A DNA stretch of 64,000 bases from CAYILR01 sp964364175 (lineage in GTDB: Bacteria > Bdellovibrionota > UBA1018), in contig CAYILR010000003.1 of NCBI GenBank assembly GCA_964364175.1, forward strand, positions 1 to 64,000. Reading direction: 5' to 3'. Below are positions 42,023-51,778 of this stretch, piece by piece. Within the stretch, counting starts at the first letter, position 1; every line of letters begins with the position of its first letter. The notes beneath the pieces are model-generated. The model did no database searches and was not told where the DNA came from. It saw nothing but the letters and a program-made list of their open reading frames with translations. A program made the translations under genes and the position numbers.

Positions 42023-42592
42023 ATGAATCTACTTCTGATCTTTTTCTCTCTGAATTTTTCTTCGAATTTTGCTTCGAATGCTTTTGCCGCAGCCGAGCCA
42101 GATGCCACTCAACAACAGGCGAGCGCGATTATTTCCGTGTTTAAACTTTTTCAGTCGTCCGATGCAAAAAACGAAATTCTAGCAAAAAATCCCGACTTCT
42201 CAGTCAAAAGCTGCCCCAAAGTCCCACCCCAACAGTGGGCTCAGCTCCTGCTGATGCAACAGCCGGTTCCCTACAAAACTCAGTTTGCTCCCGGATGCGA
42301 TATCGAAGGAAATGTCACCATCGGCCTGAAACCCTTCCCGGTCCACGTCAAATTTAGGAACCTGAAAGACGTTCATGAAATTCAGATGACATTGCACATT
42401 AAAATCACTCCTAAAATGGAACAACAAGGAATTGAAATTTCATTTCAATCTTCGAACGGGAAGCTCCTCAATAAAAAAACAACCTCTTTCAGCGGTGAAT
42501 TCAAATCCATGCTTCAGCTCAACGGGAAACCGCTCAAACCCGCTACTGGCTTTCTGAAAATCGGATCGCAAAAAATAGATTTTATTTTATGA
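42023..42592 (+). CDS. exported hypothetical protein
   Basis: A 189-residue protein with an N-terminal signal peptide (MNLLLIFFSLNFSSN..., cut near ...NAFAA). The frame is open to a TTG at 41978, but ATG 42023 begins the signal sequence. The mature part has two cysteines (SCPK, GCDIEG) and a beta-rich C-terminal half (VTIGLKPFPVHVKF, IQMTLHIKITP, IEISFQSSNGK). Function not recognised. Its stop overlaps the start of the PhoX-family gene (ATGA), so the two exported proteins are translationally coupled. Confidence 0.7.
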   Translation: MNLLLIFFSLNFSSNFASNAFAAAEPDATQQQASAIISVFKLFQSSDAKNEILAKNPDFSVKSCPKVPPQQWAQLLLMQQPVPYKTQFAPGCDIEGNVTIGLKPFPVHVKFRNLKDVHEIQMTLHIKITPKMEQQGIEISFQSSNGKLLNKKTTSFSGEFKSMLQLNGKPLKPATGFLKIGSQKIDFIL

Positions 42593-44247
42593 GTCCATTC
42601 GCCATGGGGGACAAAATAATAGATCGCCGGGATTTCCTAAAATTTCTGGGCCGCTCGGCTGCATTGACGGCGGCAGGCCCGCTGCTGGCCTCACATTTCC
42701 TTTCAGCTTGTTCAACTTCCAGGCCGCGGGTGCGCACTGCTCCTCTTGGACCTCATACGCGCGCCAATCTTTGGCCCTTCGCTGCCATCCAGCCCAGCAC
42801 AAAAGATGAACTCATCATCCCCTCCAATTTTAACTCTCACGTGATCCTGAAATCAGGGGACACCATCGGCCCTGGGCTAAGCGTGGGGTCCGACTGTGAT
42901 TACACGGCGTTCATTCCCCTCAATCCCGGCAATCTGGATGATGCTCTCCTTTGGGTTAATCACGAGGACATGAATCCGCTTTTTATTTCAAAACGCACAG
43001 TCTCCCCCGGCGAAAAACGAAAACCGGCTGAAGTCGCGCGCGAGCAAGATGAAGTCGGTGGAACTTTGGTCAGAATCCGCCGGGATCAAAAAACCCGTCA
43101 GTGGTCCCCAGTGGTGGGAGATCCGTTGAATCGGAGATTTTCTGCAAAAACTCCGATTCCTTTTGCGGGAGGACATTCGATCGCTGGCAAGGCGATGGCT
43201 CAAGGAACTCTGGCCAATTGCTCCGGGGGGATGACTCCGTGGGGGACGATTTTAAGTTGCGAGGAGAATTTCGATCACTTCTATGGCGATCGATCCTACT
43301 CACGCCACGGCAGTACTGGGAAAATTTCCACTGCGGCCTGCCTCTATGGTTGGGAGACGGTGGAAAGCCGCCCGCCCGAGCACTATGGATGGGTCGTGGA
43401 AATCGATCCGAGGTCTGGCTCAGCACGCAAGCTAACGTCCCTGGGGCGCTTCGGGCATGAAGCAGCCACCGTCACTCAAGGGCGTGGAAAACGTTGCGTT
43501 GTCTACATGGGGGATGATCAACCGGATCGATGTATTTACAAATTCATTGCGGATCGCCCAGGCACTCTGGACCATGGCACGCTTTATGTAGCGCAACTCG
43601 AAACGGGTCGATGGATTCCGCTGGATTGGCATCAACAACCCAAGTTGAAGAGCTGGTTTGCCAATCCGATGGATGTTTTGATTTACACGCGTGAGGCAGC
43701 ATTGCTCGTGGGAGGGACGCCCCTGCATCGTCCGGAAGATATTGAGGTCGATCCTCTCAACCGATCCATCCTGGTAGCACTCACGAATCACGCCAAAAAA
43801 GGCGATTTTTTTGGATCGATCCTGAAGATCGAGGAAAAAGATTCCAATCCGCTCGCGCTCGAGTTCTCCCATTCTACTTTTTTGACGGGAGGGCCGGCAA
43901 CCGGGTTCGCATGCCCCGATAATTTGGTTTTTGATCCAGCGGGAGATCTTTGGTTCACCTGCGATGTCACGGGATCCAAGCTCTACCAAAAACCCTATGA
44001 ATCTTTTGGCAACAATGCGCTTTTTTGTGTCCCTATGGACGGGCCCGACTCCGGCAAGCCGTTTCGATTTGCATCGTCGCCTGTCGCTGCGGAGTTCACA
44101 GGTCCCTGCTTCACACCGGACGGAGAAACATTGTTTATTTCCGTGCAACACCCGGGAGAGACTTCCAAGAATTATGCGTCTCTCACCAGCCATTGGCCGC
44201 AGGGAGAAAATTCATTGCCGCTATCCGCGGTTGTGGCTATTCAATAG
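42589..44247 (+). CDS. PhoX-family (DUF839) Tat-exported phosphatase-like protein
   Basis: The 552-residue product carries a twin-arginine signal (IIDRRDFLKFLGRSA, about 9-23) ending in LSAC, a possible lipobox. The mature part resembles PhoX/DUF839 beta-propeller proteins: ALLWVNHEDMNPL, NCSGGMTPWGTILSCEENF, VVEIDPRSG, GRFGHEAATV, CVVYMGDDQPDRCIYKF and RPEDIEVDP. PhoX enzymes are Ca/Fe-dependent alkaline phosphatases; these Glu/Asp-rich motifs are the metal-site regions of the family. Start ATG 42589 overlaps the preceding stop; MGDKI at residue 6 is an alternative start. Its 3' end overlaps the convergent CheR-CheB gene by 27 bases. Confidence 0.87.
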   Translation: MSPFAMGDKIIDRRDFLKFLGRSAALTAAGPLLASHFLSACSTSRPRVRTAPLGPHTRANLWPFAAIQPSTKDELIIPSNFNSHVILKSGDTIGPGLSVGSDCDYTAFIPLNPGNLDDALLWVNHEDMNPLFISKRTVSPGEKRKPAEVAREQDEVGGTLVRIRRDQKTRQWSPVVGDPLNRRFSAKTPIPFAGGHSIAGKAMAQGTLANCSGGMTPWGTILSCEENFDHFYGDRSYSRHGSTGKISTAACLYGWETVESRPPEHYGWVVEIDPRSGSARKLTSLGRFGHEAATVTQGRGKRCVVYMGDDQPDRCIYKFIADRPGTLDHGTLYVAQLETGRWIPLDWHQQPKLKSWFANPMDVLIYTREAALLVGGTPLHRPEDIEVDPLNRSILVALTNHAKKGDFFGSILKIEEKDSNPLALEFSHSTFLTGGPATGFACPDNLVFDPAGDLWFTCDVTGSKLYQKPYESFGNNALFCVPMDGPDSGKPFRFASSPVAAEFTGPCFTPDGETLFISVQHPGETSKNYASLTSHWPQGENSLPLSAVVAIQ

Positions 44248-46131
44248 GTCTTCAAGGAATTTTCTCGCCTCGGCAATATTCGCTTGGCAATGAGCCGCTC
44301 CTAATTTTGCGGCTTCTCTGGGCATTCCATAAACGACGCTAGAAGCAGCATCCTGAACCAGATTAAAACTGTGCTTCAATTTCTTGAGTTCGGACATCCC
44401 CGTAGCTCCATCTCTGCCCATTCCCGTCAAAAGCAAACTCACGACTTTCAGATCTGAAATTTTTGCGACCGAAGAAAAAAGCTGATCGACGCTGGGTCGA
44501 TGTCCATTGACTGCCGGACTTTTGTCCTGATTGACGTAGAGCTTTCCTTGGTTCCTCGAAACCATCAGGTGATAGTCATCGTGCGCAATATAAATATTTC
44601 CATCGCTCAACTCTACAGTAGGTTGTTCCATCTTGGCTTCCTGATACCCCGAGATTTTACAGAGCTGCTTGGCGAACGCGCTCGAAAAACTGGGATAAAT
44701 ATGCTGAACAATAATGATGGGTGGCAGCCCTTTCGGGATGTTTCTCAGGAGACTCGTGAGTGCTTCAGGACCGCCCGTGCTTGCTCCGATCACAATGAGA
44801 TCCGGCTTGAACTGCAGCTTGAGTTCCGAGGCCCTGGGTATCGTGATGCCGCTATCAGCTGCCTTTTTTTTATTCCCAGCCAGCTCCCTGATCTTGCTCA
44901 CAAGAACTTCCGGACTCTTCTGCAGATCACCCTTTACGAAATACTCCTGCGCACCATGAGTCAGGATACCAAAAACTTCTTCGGCCTCCTGTGACGAAGA
45001 GTCACTGACAATGATCACAGGCAAGGTGCCACCCGATTTGCGAAATCTCTCCAGCCATGTGGGGCCATTTTCAAGAGGCATGTGGATGTCGAGTGTGATG
45101 AGTTCAATTTCGGGAGTGCGTTGAAGAATCTGGTCTGCCTCTACGGTGCTCTCGGCATGATAAATCTTCATGCCATTTTTTTCCAGAAGCGAGCCCATGA
45201 CTTTTCGAATGGCAGGCGAATCATCCACCAAAAGAACAATGGGCTGATGCTCAGGCTGATTTTGCACCAAACGTAAATTTGCGAACTGAGTTCCCGATCC
45301 GGTCGAGCGTCTTTGATAGCAAGAGTTTCCTGCTGAAGCCAGGTAGGATGGCGGAGTTTCAAGATTTTCGCTGTGGCCCAAGATCAAAAGACCGCCGGGT
45401 TTGAGCGAATCACTCAGCTGAGCGACTGTGTTGCTGACCGTCTTTGGATCAAAATAGATCAAAACATTTCGGCACAAAACAAAATCAAAATTTTCCTTAT
45501 AAGCAGCAGGAATAACCTCCACCAGTGAGTGTTTGTCGAAACGGCACCTGGATCGAATTTCTTTAGAAAGCGTGAACCATCCTTGAGTTGGCCCAGAGCC
45601 GGCCCAGATCAGGGAGCGATAGGGCTCCAATGACTCATTCATCGCAGACTGAGGATAGAGACACATTCGAGCCCGCTCGACCGCGATCGCATCCACATCT
45701 GTTCCGAGGATTTCGTATTGAAACCCTGGATGAGAGAGGCGAAAGGTCTCGAGCAACATGCCCAAGGAATAAACCTCCTCGCCCGTTGAACAGGCAGAAG
45801 ACCAGACGCGAATGGACAAGGCTGGATTTTTTTTGAACTGCTCCTCCAAAATGCCTCTGATCTTTGAAAAATGCGGCGCTTCCCGGAACCAAAACGTGGT
45901 ATGAATTGTTGTCAGAGAAACAAAAACATCTCTTTCGCGCGGGTCCGTGCGAACCCAACGCAAGTATTCGGCAACCCCAGGAAGCTTGAGTTCCAAGATG
46001 CGTCGGTGGAAAAAATCCATGGGAAGCGCTTTTCGGTATTTCTGAATATTGGGAATTCCAGATAGTTCCTCGATCGCCTGGTAAATCAAATCCTGCTCAC
46101 TTACGGAAAGTTCTGCTTTTGCTGCTGACAT
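44221..46131 (-). CDS. CheR-receiver-CheB fusion (methyltransferase/methylesterase)
   Basis: A 636-residue fusion of both adaptation enzymes. Residues 10-270 form CheR (SSACSTGEEVYSLGM SAM loop, LGTDVDAIAVERAR, FVLCRNVLIYFD, GGLLILGHSE). A receiver follows with phospho-Asp in ITLDIHMPLENG. The C-terminal 200 residues form CheB with Ser in IGASTGGPEAL, His in VQHIYPSF and Asp in TGMGRDG. The usual order of separate cheR and cheB genes is collapsed into one polypeptide. ATG 46131 is used; a TTG at 46140 would overlap the receptor stop. Last gene of the second chemotaxis operon. Confidence 0.93.
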   Translation of the reverse strand: MSAAKAELSVSEQDLIYQAIEELSGIPNIQKYRKALPMDFFHRRILELKLPGVAEYLRWVRTDPRERDVFVSLTTIHTTFWFREAPHFSKIRGILEEQFKKNPALSIRVWSSACSTGEEVYSLGMLLETFRLSHPGFQYEILGTDVDAIAVERARMCLYPQSAMNESLEPYRSLIWAGSGPTQGWFTLSKEIRSRCRFDKHSLVEVIPAAYKENFDFVLCRNVLIYFDPKTVSNTVAQLSDSLKPGGLLILGHSENLETPPSYLASAGNSCYQRRSTGSGTQFANLRLVQNQPEHQPIVLLVDDSPAIRKVMGSLLEKNGMKIYHAESTVEADQILQRTPEIELITLDIHMPLENGPTWLERFRKSGGTLPVIIVSDSSSQEAEEVFGILTHGAQEYFVKGDLQKSPEVLVSKIRELAGNKKKAADSGITIPRASELKLQFKPDLIVIGASTGGPEALTSLLRNIPKGLPPIIIVQHIYPSFSSAFAKQLCKISGYQEAKMEQPTVELSDGNIYIAHDDYHLMVSRNQGKLYVNQDKSPAVNGHRPSVDQLFSSVAKISDLKVVSLLLTGMGRDGATGMSELKKLKHSFNLVQDAASSVVYGMPREAAKLGAAHCQANIAEARKFLEDLLNSHNRG

Positions 46132-46136
46132 GAGGT

Positions 46137-48236
46137 TCAAGCCGATTTCTTGAATGAATCATGATTGGCATCAATGCTTGCCGATTTGAAATCGTGCAGC
46201 TGCGACGGCATGATCGGGATTACATTTGAAGCTGCCTGTTGAGGCACCTCGATCTCCTGCAGTGATTCCTTGACTGCAATCGTGGAGCTTCCGCTCTGAC
46301 GCTTCATACTTAAACCCACAACAAATTGGTAAAGCCCCCCGATGGTCTCTTCCATCTTGGTATTTTTCACAGCAAAATCCCGCGTCAATCCTGCAGAATT
46401 TTGAGCCATTTGACTGGCTCTCTGCGCTGAGTTCTCGAGTTGCGTCATCGCGGTCTGCGTCTGCTGGATTCCCAGCTGCTGCTGTTCTGTTGCCTCGCTG
46501 ATGCCCTTGAGTTGGTTAGACACCGCTTGCACATTTTCTGAAATTTGATTGAAAGCATTAACTGCCTCGTGAGTCACCAACGTGCCTTCTTGAACCCGTT
46601 TTTCAATTACTTCCAAAAGCGCGGACACTTGTTTTTGGCTATCTTTCAAGAGCGACTCAATTTCGTTCGCAGCCTTCCCGCTCAATTGCGCCAGGTTTCC
46701 TACTTCTTCAGCGACTACCGCAAACCCTCGCCCGTGCTGACCCGCACGCGCCGCCTCGATCGAAGCATTGAATGACAAGAGCTGTGTTTTGAAAACAATG
46801 TCGTTAATCACGCCAGTTTTTCCATAGATATTATTAATGATTGTCCCAACATCCTGGAGGTTTTTATTCGAATTCTGGAGCTCAGACATCGACTCCACCA
46901 TTTTTGACATGGTATTTTTTCCTTCACTAGCTCGACTAGCCGTGGATTGAGCTGCCTCAAATGCATTTTTTGCATTATTGGAAGTCAGGGCGACCATGCT
47001 GTTCATTTCGCTGAGGGCGGATACTGATTCCTGGATGGCAGAAGCTTGTTCGCACGAAGTATTAGCCACCTCCCCTGCCGTGTTTTGCATTTCCTTGCAG
47101 ATTTTTTGATTCGCCTCGACTCCCATACTGAGTCCCTGCGCAGATGAGACCAGCGATTTGCTCAAAGTGGATGTGAGCCATAGCATCGCAAAAAACAAAA
47201 GTCCGACCGATACTCCGAGCGTCCACAGGTACTGGCTCCTGATTGCTTTGAAAACATCCATGGCAGCAGTGGTTGGTAGGCGCACCAAAACCCCCCATCC
47301 GAACGAAGCCAGGAGGTCCGAATCAGTGACAGGAGTATATCCGACTTGTTGAGAAATTTGTTTTCGAGCATGAATGGACTCCATGATCCCCGACTTTCCA
47401 TCCTTAATGGCTTTCGCGCTTTCCACACCCGCGTTCACCAAGTTCAGTTTGCCAAGGACTTCCGGATCACGATTCGCTTCGTTCTTCCCATCACGGCGGG
47501 CAGGATCGTGGTCGACAATGACAAAACCTTTGCCATTCATCAACGTCAGCTCTGCCGCTTTCGAGCCTGTGGCTGATTCTGCGATATTCAAAAAAGCCGT
47601 TTTGAAATGATTCTCGACCCAACGGAAGTTGGATCGTGCTGTAAGGACTCCGATGATCTGACCTTGAGGATCTTTAACGACGGTTGAGAATCCATTTCCG
47701 AAGCGTGGTTTGTTGAAAGCCGCTTCCAACAAAGGATCCCACTGCGCGTCCTCGACATAAGTTCCAATCAATCCTTTTTTTGCGTCCTCAGTATATTTTT
47801 CGTTCATTACTGCCTTGAACCAAGGTGAGTCTGAAAATTTGTAGCCGTAAAGGCTCTTACTAGAGATGGCTCCGCCCGGGGCACGAGTGTTCGAAGCAAC
47901 TAACTCCCCACGCATGTCGACATAAGCAATCAAATCATAATTTGGGTGGAGAAAAGCATACTTGTTCAACACGGATGTCATTTTTGAAGTGTCTTCTCCT
48001 CGAAATACCTCGTTTTGAGCAAGGTCCTGAACTTCTCCATATCGCTCACTCAGCTCCATCGCGATAGCTCTTTGAAGCCGGACTGCTTCTGAGTGGTAGC
48101 CCTCCTTGACGGTGTTTGCGGAACGCTCGGTCAAGCCCAGGAATTGGTAGTAGTTGAGTCCGCAAATTACCCCCAGACTCAACAGACATTGGAAAATCAT
48201 TTTTTTAGACAAGCTCAATTTACTGTAGAGATTCAT
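46137..48236 (-). CDS. transmembrane methyl-accepting chemotaxis protein (dCache-type sensor)
   Basis: A 699-residue receptor. It has an N-terminal membrane helix (about 13-32) and a periplasmic region of about 300 residues with dCache features (DLIAYVDMRGELVASNT, GYKFSDSPWFKAV, VVKDPQGQIIGVLTA). A second membrane helix (about 340-360) leads to a cytoplasmic signalling coil whose tip reads QLLSFNASIEAARAGQHGRGFAVVAEEV. I see no clear HAMP domain. AAGGAC lies 8 bases before the ATG. Ligands of dCache receptors are commonly amino acids or other small metabolites; this one is unknown. Confidence 0.93.
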   Translation of the reverse strand: MNLYSKLSLSKKMIFQCLLSLGVICGLNYYQFLGLTERSANTVKEGYHSEAVRLQRAIAMELSERYGEVQDLAQNEVFRGEDTSKMTSVLNKYAFLHPNYDLIAYVDMRGELVASNTRAPGGAISSKSLYGYKFSDSPWFKAVMNEKYTEDAKKGLIGTYVEDAQWDPLLEAAFNKPRFGNGFSTVVKDPQGQIIGVLTARSNFRWVENHFKTAFLNIAESATGSKAAELTLMNGKGFVIVDHDPARRDGKNEANRDPEVLGKLNLVNAGVESAKAIKDGKSGIMESIHARKQISQQVGYTPVTDSDLLASFGWGVLVRLPTTAAMDVFKAIRSQYLWTLGVSVGLLFFAMLWLTSTLSKSLVSSAQGLSMGVEANQKICKEMQNTAGEVANTSCEQASAIQESVSALSEMNSMVALTSNNAKNAFEAAQSTASRASEGKNTMSKMVESMSELQNSNKNLQDVGTIINNIYGKTGVINDIVFKTQLLSFNASIEAARAGQHGRGFAVVAEEVGNLAQLSGKAANEIESLLKDSQKQVSALLEVIEKRVQEGTLVTHEAVNAFNQISENVQAVSNQLKGISEATEQQQLGIQQTQTAMTQLENSAQRASQMAQNSAGLTRDFAVKNTKMEETIGGLYQFVVGLSMKRQSGSSTIAVKESLQEIEVPQQAASNVIPIMPSQLHDFKSASIDANHDSFKKSA

Positions 48237-48248
48237 ATTTCACCGTCC

Positions 48249-48707
48249 TTATGCAACTGCCCGAGAAATCTGGTCCTCGGACATCGATTTTTGTAAATGG
48301 ATCACTGTAATCAAACGCCCTTTGAGATCGGCCACGCCATAGAGATAATTTGTGGGAATTCGAGATTGAACCGGCGGATTTTTATCAATCAGCTCGTCCA
48401 AAATTTCGGCTACGGAATCTACCCGATCCACTACCGCAGCCAAAAGACCCTGAGTGGTATCACAGACGAGTAAAACCGGTTTTGCTCCGTTTTGCTCTTG
48501 CACACTCAATTTTTTTCGAAGGTCAACAACGCCCACAATGGAGCCTCGGATATTAATGACTCCTGCAAAATGAGGCGCCATATTGGGCATGATTTTGGGA
48601 GGTTGATATTCAACGACCTCCCTCACCTCCAAAAGTGGAGTCGCATAACATTCTACTCCAAGCGTAAAAACAAGATAACGATGATCAACAACTACTGGTT
48701 CACTCAT
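48249..48707 (-). CDS. cheW: CheW chemotaxis coupling protein
   Basis: The 152-residue CheW of the second chemosensory operon. Typical features are YLVFTLGVECYATPLLEVREVVEY, MAPHFAGVINIRGSIVGVVDLRKKL and VVDRVDSVAEIL. ATG overlaps the cheA stop by 4 bases, and the receptor gene follows 12 bases after its own stop. It is clearly divergent from the cheW at 19756, so each operon has its own coupler. Confidence 0.95.
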   Translation of the reverse strand: MSEPVVVDHRYLVFTLGVECYATPLLEVREVVEYQPPKIMPNMAPHFAGVINIRGSIVGVVDLRKKLSVQEQNGAKPVLLVCDTTQGLLAAVVDRVDSVAEILDELIDKNPPVQSRIPTNYLYGVADLKGRLITVIHLQKSMSEDQISRAVA

Positions 48708-50407
48708 GCTGCCACCTCGCTCGGCCTAACTGAGCCGAGATATTTTTTTGATATTGCTGAAAAATCAACAATGAGCCCGGGTTCTCCATTGCCTAAAATA
48801 GTCGCTCCCGAAAACCCAAACGCTCCTGCCATCCCGGGGGACAATTGCCTCACTACGATTTGCTGCTCACCGATGACTTCATCGACCTTGAAGGCGAGCA
48901 GATTCCCGCTCAGCCGGGTTAAAATTGCTGATTTTTTTGGATCTTTCGTTTGTGATGGAGCAGAGGTGGAGAATTTGAGATAGTCAGAAAGTTGAAGGAC
49001 AGGAATCACATGGTCACGAAATTTGAGCATTCGAGCTCCTTGCTCCATCGAATAATCATCCAGGTTCAAAACTTCCTCGACCGCAGACACAGGGACGGCA
49101 AACTTGATTCCATCCATCAGGAAAATCAGAGCATCGACAATGCTCAGACTCGTGGGCAATGAAATCGAAAAGCGAGTGCCTTTTCCGACTTCGCTGCCGA
49201 TGCTCACCTGACCATGCAGATCTTCGACCGATCGCATGACTACATCCATTCCCACTCCTCGACCCGATACCTCGGTGACTTTCTCGGCAGTGGAAAACCC
49301 TGGGAGGAAAATCAGAGATAAAATTTCCTTCTCACTCAGCTGATCTTTTTCTTTCACCAGCCCTTTTTCGAGAGCCTTCGCAAAAATTTTCTGAGGATCG
49401 AGCCCTTTGCCATCGTCTTGAATGACTAGTAAAACGCTGCTCGATTCCTGGATCGCTTCGATCTTAATGGTTCCAGCACTGGGTTTCCCTGCACTCTCCC
49501 GTTTTTCAGGTGACTCCACCCCGTGATCCACTGCATTTCGGACCATGTGAGTCAGAGGATCGATGATTTTTTCGCAAACGGTTTTGTCCAGCTCGACATC
49601 TCCGCCGGAGATACGAATATTGACTTCCTTGCCCATCGTAGCAGCGATGTCACGGATGTTGCGCTCCAAGCGTTGAAACACAGGCTGAACTGGCTGCATC
49701 CGGAGAGACAATGCTTTTTCGTACAAATCACGAACGAGTTTTTTCCCGAGATAAATTGAGTTGGTGACCAACGGATTTTTTTGTTCGATCTGATCTTTGG
49801 CATGCCAGATAATCGACTGGTGAATCGAAAGCTCTCCCACCATTTCCAGGATTTGGTCCAATTTCTGTGCAGAAACGCGAACTGTCTCGTTTGCGCTGGC
49901 ATTGGAATGCTGGGGTGCTGATGCGGCCGCTTTAGGCGGAGCCGGAGAGACAGTTTTTTCTATTTCGGGCGCTGGTGTTGCTTCGACTGGAGCGGCTAGG
50001 GTTTCTGCTTGAGTGACGGGTTGAGCAACAGGTCCTGCTCCAGCGGTGAGTGTCTGCAATTCAAGCAAAAACTCTTCTGTGGGAACATTGTCAGAATTCC
50101 CCGACTTCAGCTGCTGAGTCCACTGACTCAAAATCCCCTGCGCTTTGAGAAGCCAAGTGATCAACCCCTTGTTGACAACCAGGGCTCCTGACTTGGCCTG
50201 AGTGATCACGTCTTCGACTTTGTGAACAAAGTTTCCGAGAGCCTCCAGGCCGACAGCACGAGAAGTCCCTTTGAGATTATGCGCGACACGAAAAAGATCA
50301 TTCCATAGTTCAGGCGAAGCATTGCCATCCAACTGGAGACAACAGCTCTCCCACCTCGTCAGCAAATCCACGGCTTCGTCGCAAAAAACCTCTACAAATT
50401 CATCCAA
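48704..50407 (-). CDS. cheA: CheA chemotaxis histidine kinase
   Basis: A compact 567-residue CheA: Hpt with His 43 (VAHNLKGTSRAVG), an Ala/Pro/Glu-rich linker (about 120-170), P3 dimerisation helices, a HATPase (HMVRNAVDHGVE, DDGKGLD, GRGVGMDVV) and one CheW-like P5. P2 is absent. Unlike the other two CheA proteins in the window it has no fused receiver; here the receiver is in the CheR-CheB fusion. The start is TTG with GAGGA 9 bases upstream, right after the Aer-like gene. No cheY is in this operon. Confidence 0.95.
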   Translation of the reverse strand: MDEFVEVFCDEAVDLLTRWESCCLQLDGNASPELWNDLFRVAHNLKGTSRAVGLEALGNFVHKVEDVITQAKSGALVVNKGLITWLLKAQGILSQWTQQLKSGNSDNVPTEEFLLELQTLTAGAGPVAQPVTQAETLAAPVEATPAPEIEKTVSPAPPKAAASAPQHSNASANETVRVSAQKLDQILEMVGELSIHQSIIWHAKDQIEQKNPLVTNSIYLGKKLVRDLYEKALSLRMQPVQPVFQRLERNIRDIAATMGKEVNIRISGGDVELDKTVCEKIIDPLTHMVRNAVDHGVESPEKRESAGKPSAGTIKIEAIQESSSVLLVIQDDGKGLDPQKIFAKALEKGLVKEKDQLSEKEILSLIFLPGFSTAEKVTEVSGRGVGMDVVMRSVEDLHGQVSIGSEVGKGTRFSISLPTSLSIVDALIFLMDGIKFAVPVSAVEEVLNLDDYSMEQGARMLKFRDHVIPVLQLSDYLKFSTSAPSQTKDPKKSAILTRLSGNLLAFKVDEVIGEQQIVVRQLSPGMAGAFGFSGATILGNGEPGLIVDFSAISKKYLGSVRPSEVAA

Positions 50408-50422
50408 GCTTGAAAATCCTCC

Positions 50423-51778
50423 TCATGAAGCCACCCTTTCGATAGGCGTTTCGTCAGCCACGAGCAATTTAGTAATCAATCCTAATTTAAAAAGAAGCAG
50501 CGATGAATTCTTTGCTGTCGCATGGATTAAGCAAATTTGAGCCAGCATTTCAGTCAAACCCTGTTTTAGGCCTTCATGGGGGCCTTTGATTTTTTCAACC
50601 AGACCATTCATGGAATCCAAGAAAGATTTGAAGGCCTGGTTGACCTCTTGAGTCCTGGCTCCTTCCAGCCGCCCGCCCTGACAAATCATATCAAGCGTGG
50701 TGTAGGTTCTTTTGAGAAGCTCGAATTCCTGCAAAAGATCCTGAATTTCTAAAATCAATTGGAGCTGAGATGAAACGCTCTGATTGAAAAATTCTTTGGT
50801 GCTATTGCCCAAAATCAGGAGATCGTGAATGGCTGAAGCATCAGAGGTTTTTCCGATGCACTCCGATGTGTAGTTTTTCAACATGACTGATAAAAGCAGG
50901 GTGAGACTGTTGTCGACAACCGACTGATCAATGGCCTCCTTCAAACGGCTAGCCTTCAGTTCAATCACATTGACCTGTTTCAAAAATCCGTTGACCGACT
51001 TATGAAAATTTTGTGCAATAATTGCAAGGCCGCTTCCATCTCTTCCCAGCTTGTGCGCACGCACGGACATATTGAATGAAAGATAGTCCATGGTTTTGGA
51101 TTGAGTGATCAGTTTTTTGGACTGCTCTCGATACGCTGCTTCCATTTGGGTAATGTTTGCGAGTTTTTTGAAACTGAAGCTCTGATTCGAGGCCGTTTGC
51201 GCCACCTGATCCAACATCTGCTCCAACACTGGGCTAGTGCTGGGCACCCCTAAATGGGTGGGCTGGCGCTCGCATGCCTCCAGGAATGCAGGGATCTCGG
51301 ACTGAAAAGCATAAGCCATGAATGCGGGATAACTGGAGAAGCCAAGCTTCTTGACGTTCTCCATCAAAAACTGACCTGCCGATTCCATGTTTGTTTTTTT
51401 CTCGTGAGCCAATACTTCTGGATAAAGGCCTTGAATCAACTTGAGTACCGCAGAACTCGGTTTGATCCGAACTGATAAATATCCGTTGTGTATCGGAATC
51501 GCGCTTGCCAAAACCCAATAAGGCAGGCCTGAACTCGCCTTGTTTTTGACATAGGCCGAGATGGGCTTCCCAGCCTGAAGATGGTCCCACAAGATCTTAA
51601 ATACGCAGCGTGGCATCTCAGGATGGCGAATGATGTTATGAGGAGCGCCTAGCAGCTTCTCACGCGGGTACCCCGATATCCGCACAAATGTCTCATTGGC
51701 AGACAGGATAATGCCTCGCAAGTCGGTCCGAGACACGAATATCTCGTGGAGTTCAAAAGGCACTTCGTTTTGCAACAC
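50423..51778 (-). CDS. Aer-like PAS protein with degenerate chemoreceptor signalling region
   Basis: The first 110 residues are an Aer-type PAS domain (FVSRTDLRGIILSANETF, ISGYPREKLLGAPHNIIRHPEMP, FKILWDHLQAGKPI), which in Aer binds FAD and senses redox state. The remaining 340 are helical. Around residue 230-270 YLSFNMSVRAHKLG...SGLAIIAQNFHKSV aligns with the receptor tip LLALNAAIEAARAG...GFAVVAEEVR but has lost most of its consensus. No membrane helix is clear. The start is GTG without a good ribosome binding site. It heads the operon cheA-cheW-receptor-cheRB, so it is probably an energy-taxis sensor or an atypical CheA partner. Confidence 0.75.
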   Translation of the reverse strand: MLQNEVPFELHEIFVSRTDLRGIILSANETFVRISGYPREKLLGAPHNIIRHPEMPRCVFKILWDHLQAGKPISAYVKNKASSGLPYWVLASAIPIHNGYLSVRIKPSSAVLKLIQGLYPEVLAHEKKTNMESAGQFLMENVKKLGFSSYPAFMAYAFQSEIPAFLEACERQPTHLGVPSTSPVLEQMLDQVAQTASNQSFSFKKLANITQMEAAYREQSKKLITQSKTMDYLSFNMSVRAHKLGRDGSGLAIIAQNFHKSVNGFLKQVNVIELKASRLKEAIDQSVVDNSLTLLLSVMLKNYTSECIGKTSDASAIHDLLILGNSTKEFFNQSVSSQLQLILEIQDLLQEFELLKRTYTTLDMICQGGRLEGARTQEVNQAFKSFLDSMNGLVEKIKGPHEGLKQGLTEMLAQICLIHATAKNSSLLLFKLGLITKLLVADETPIERVAS

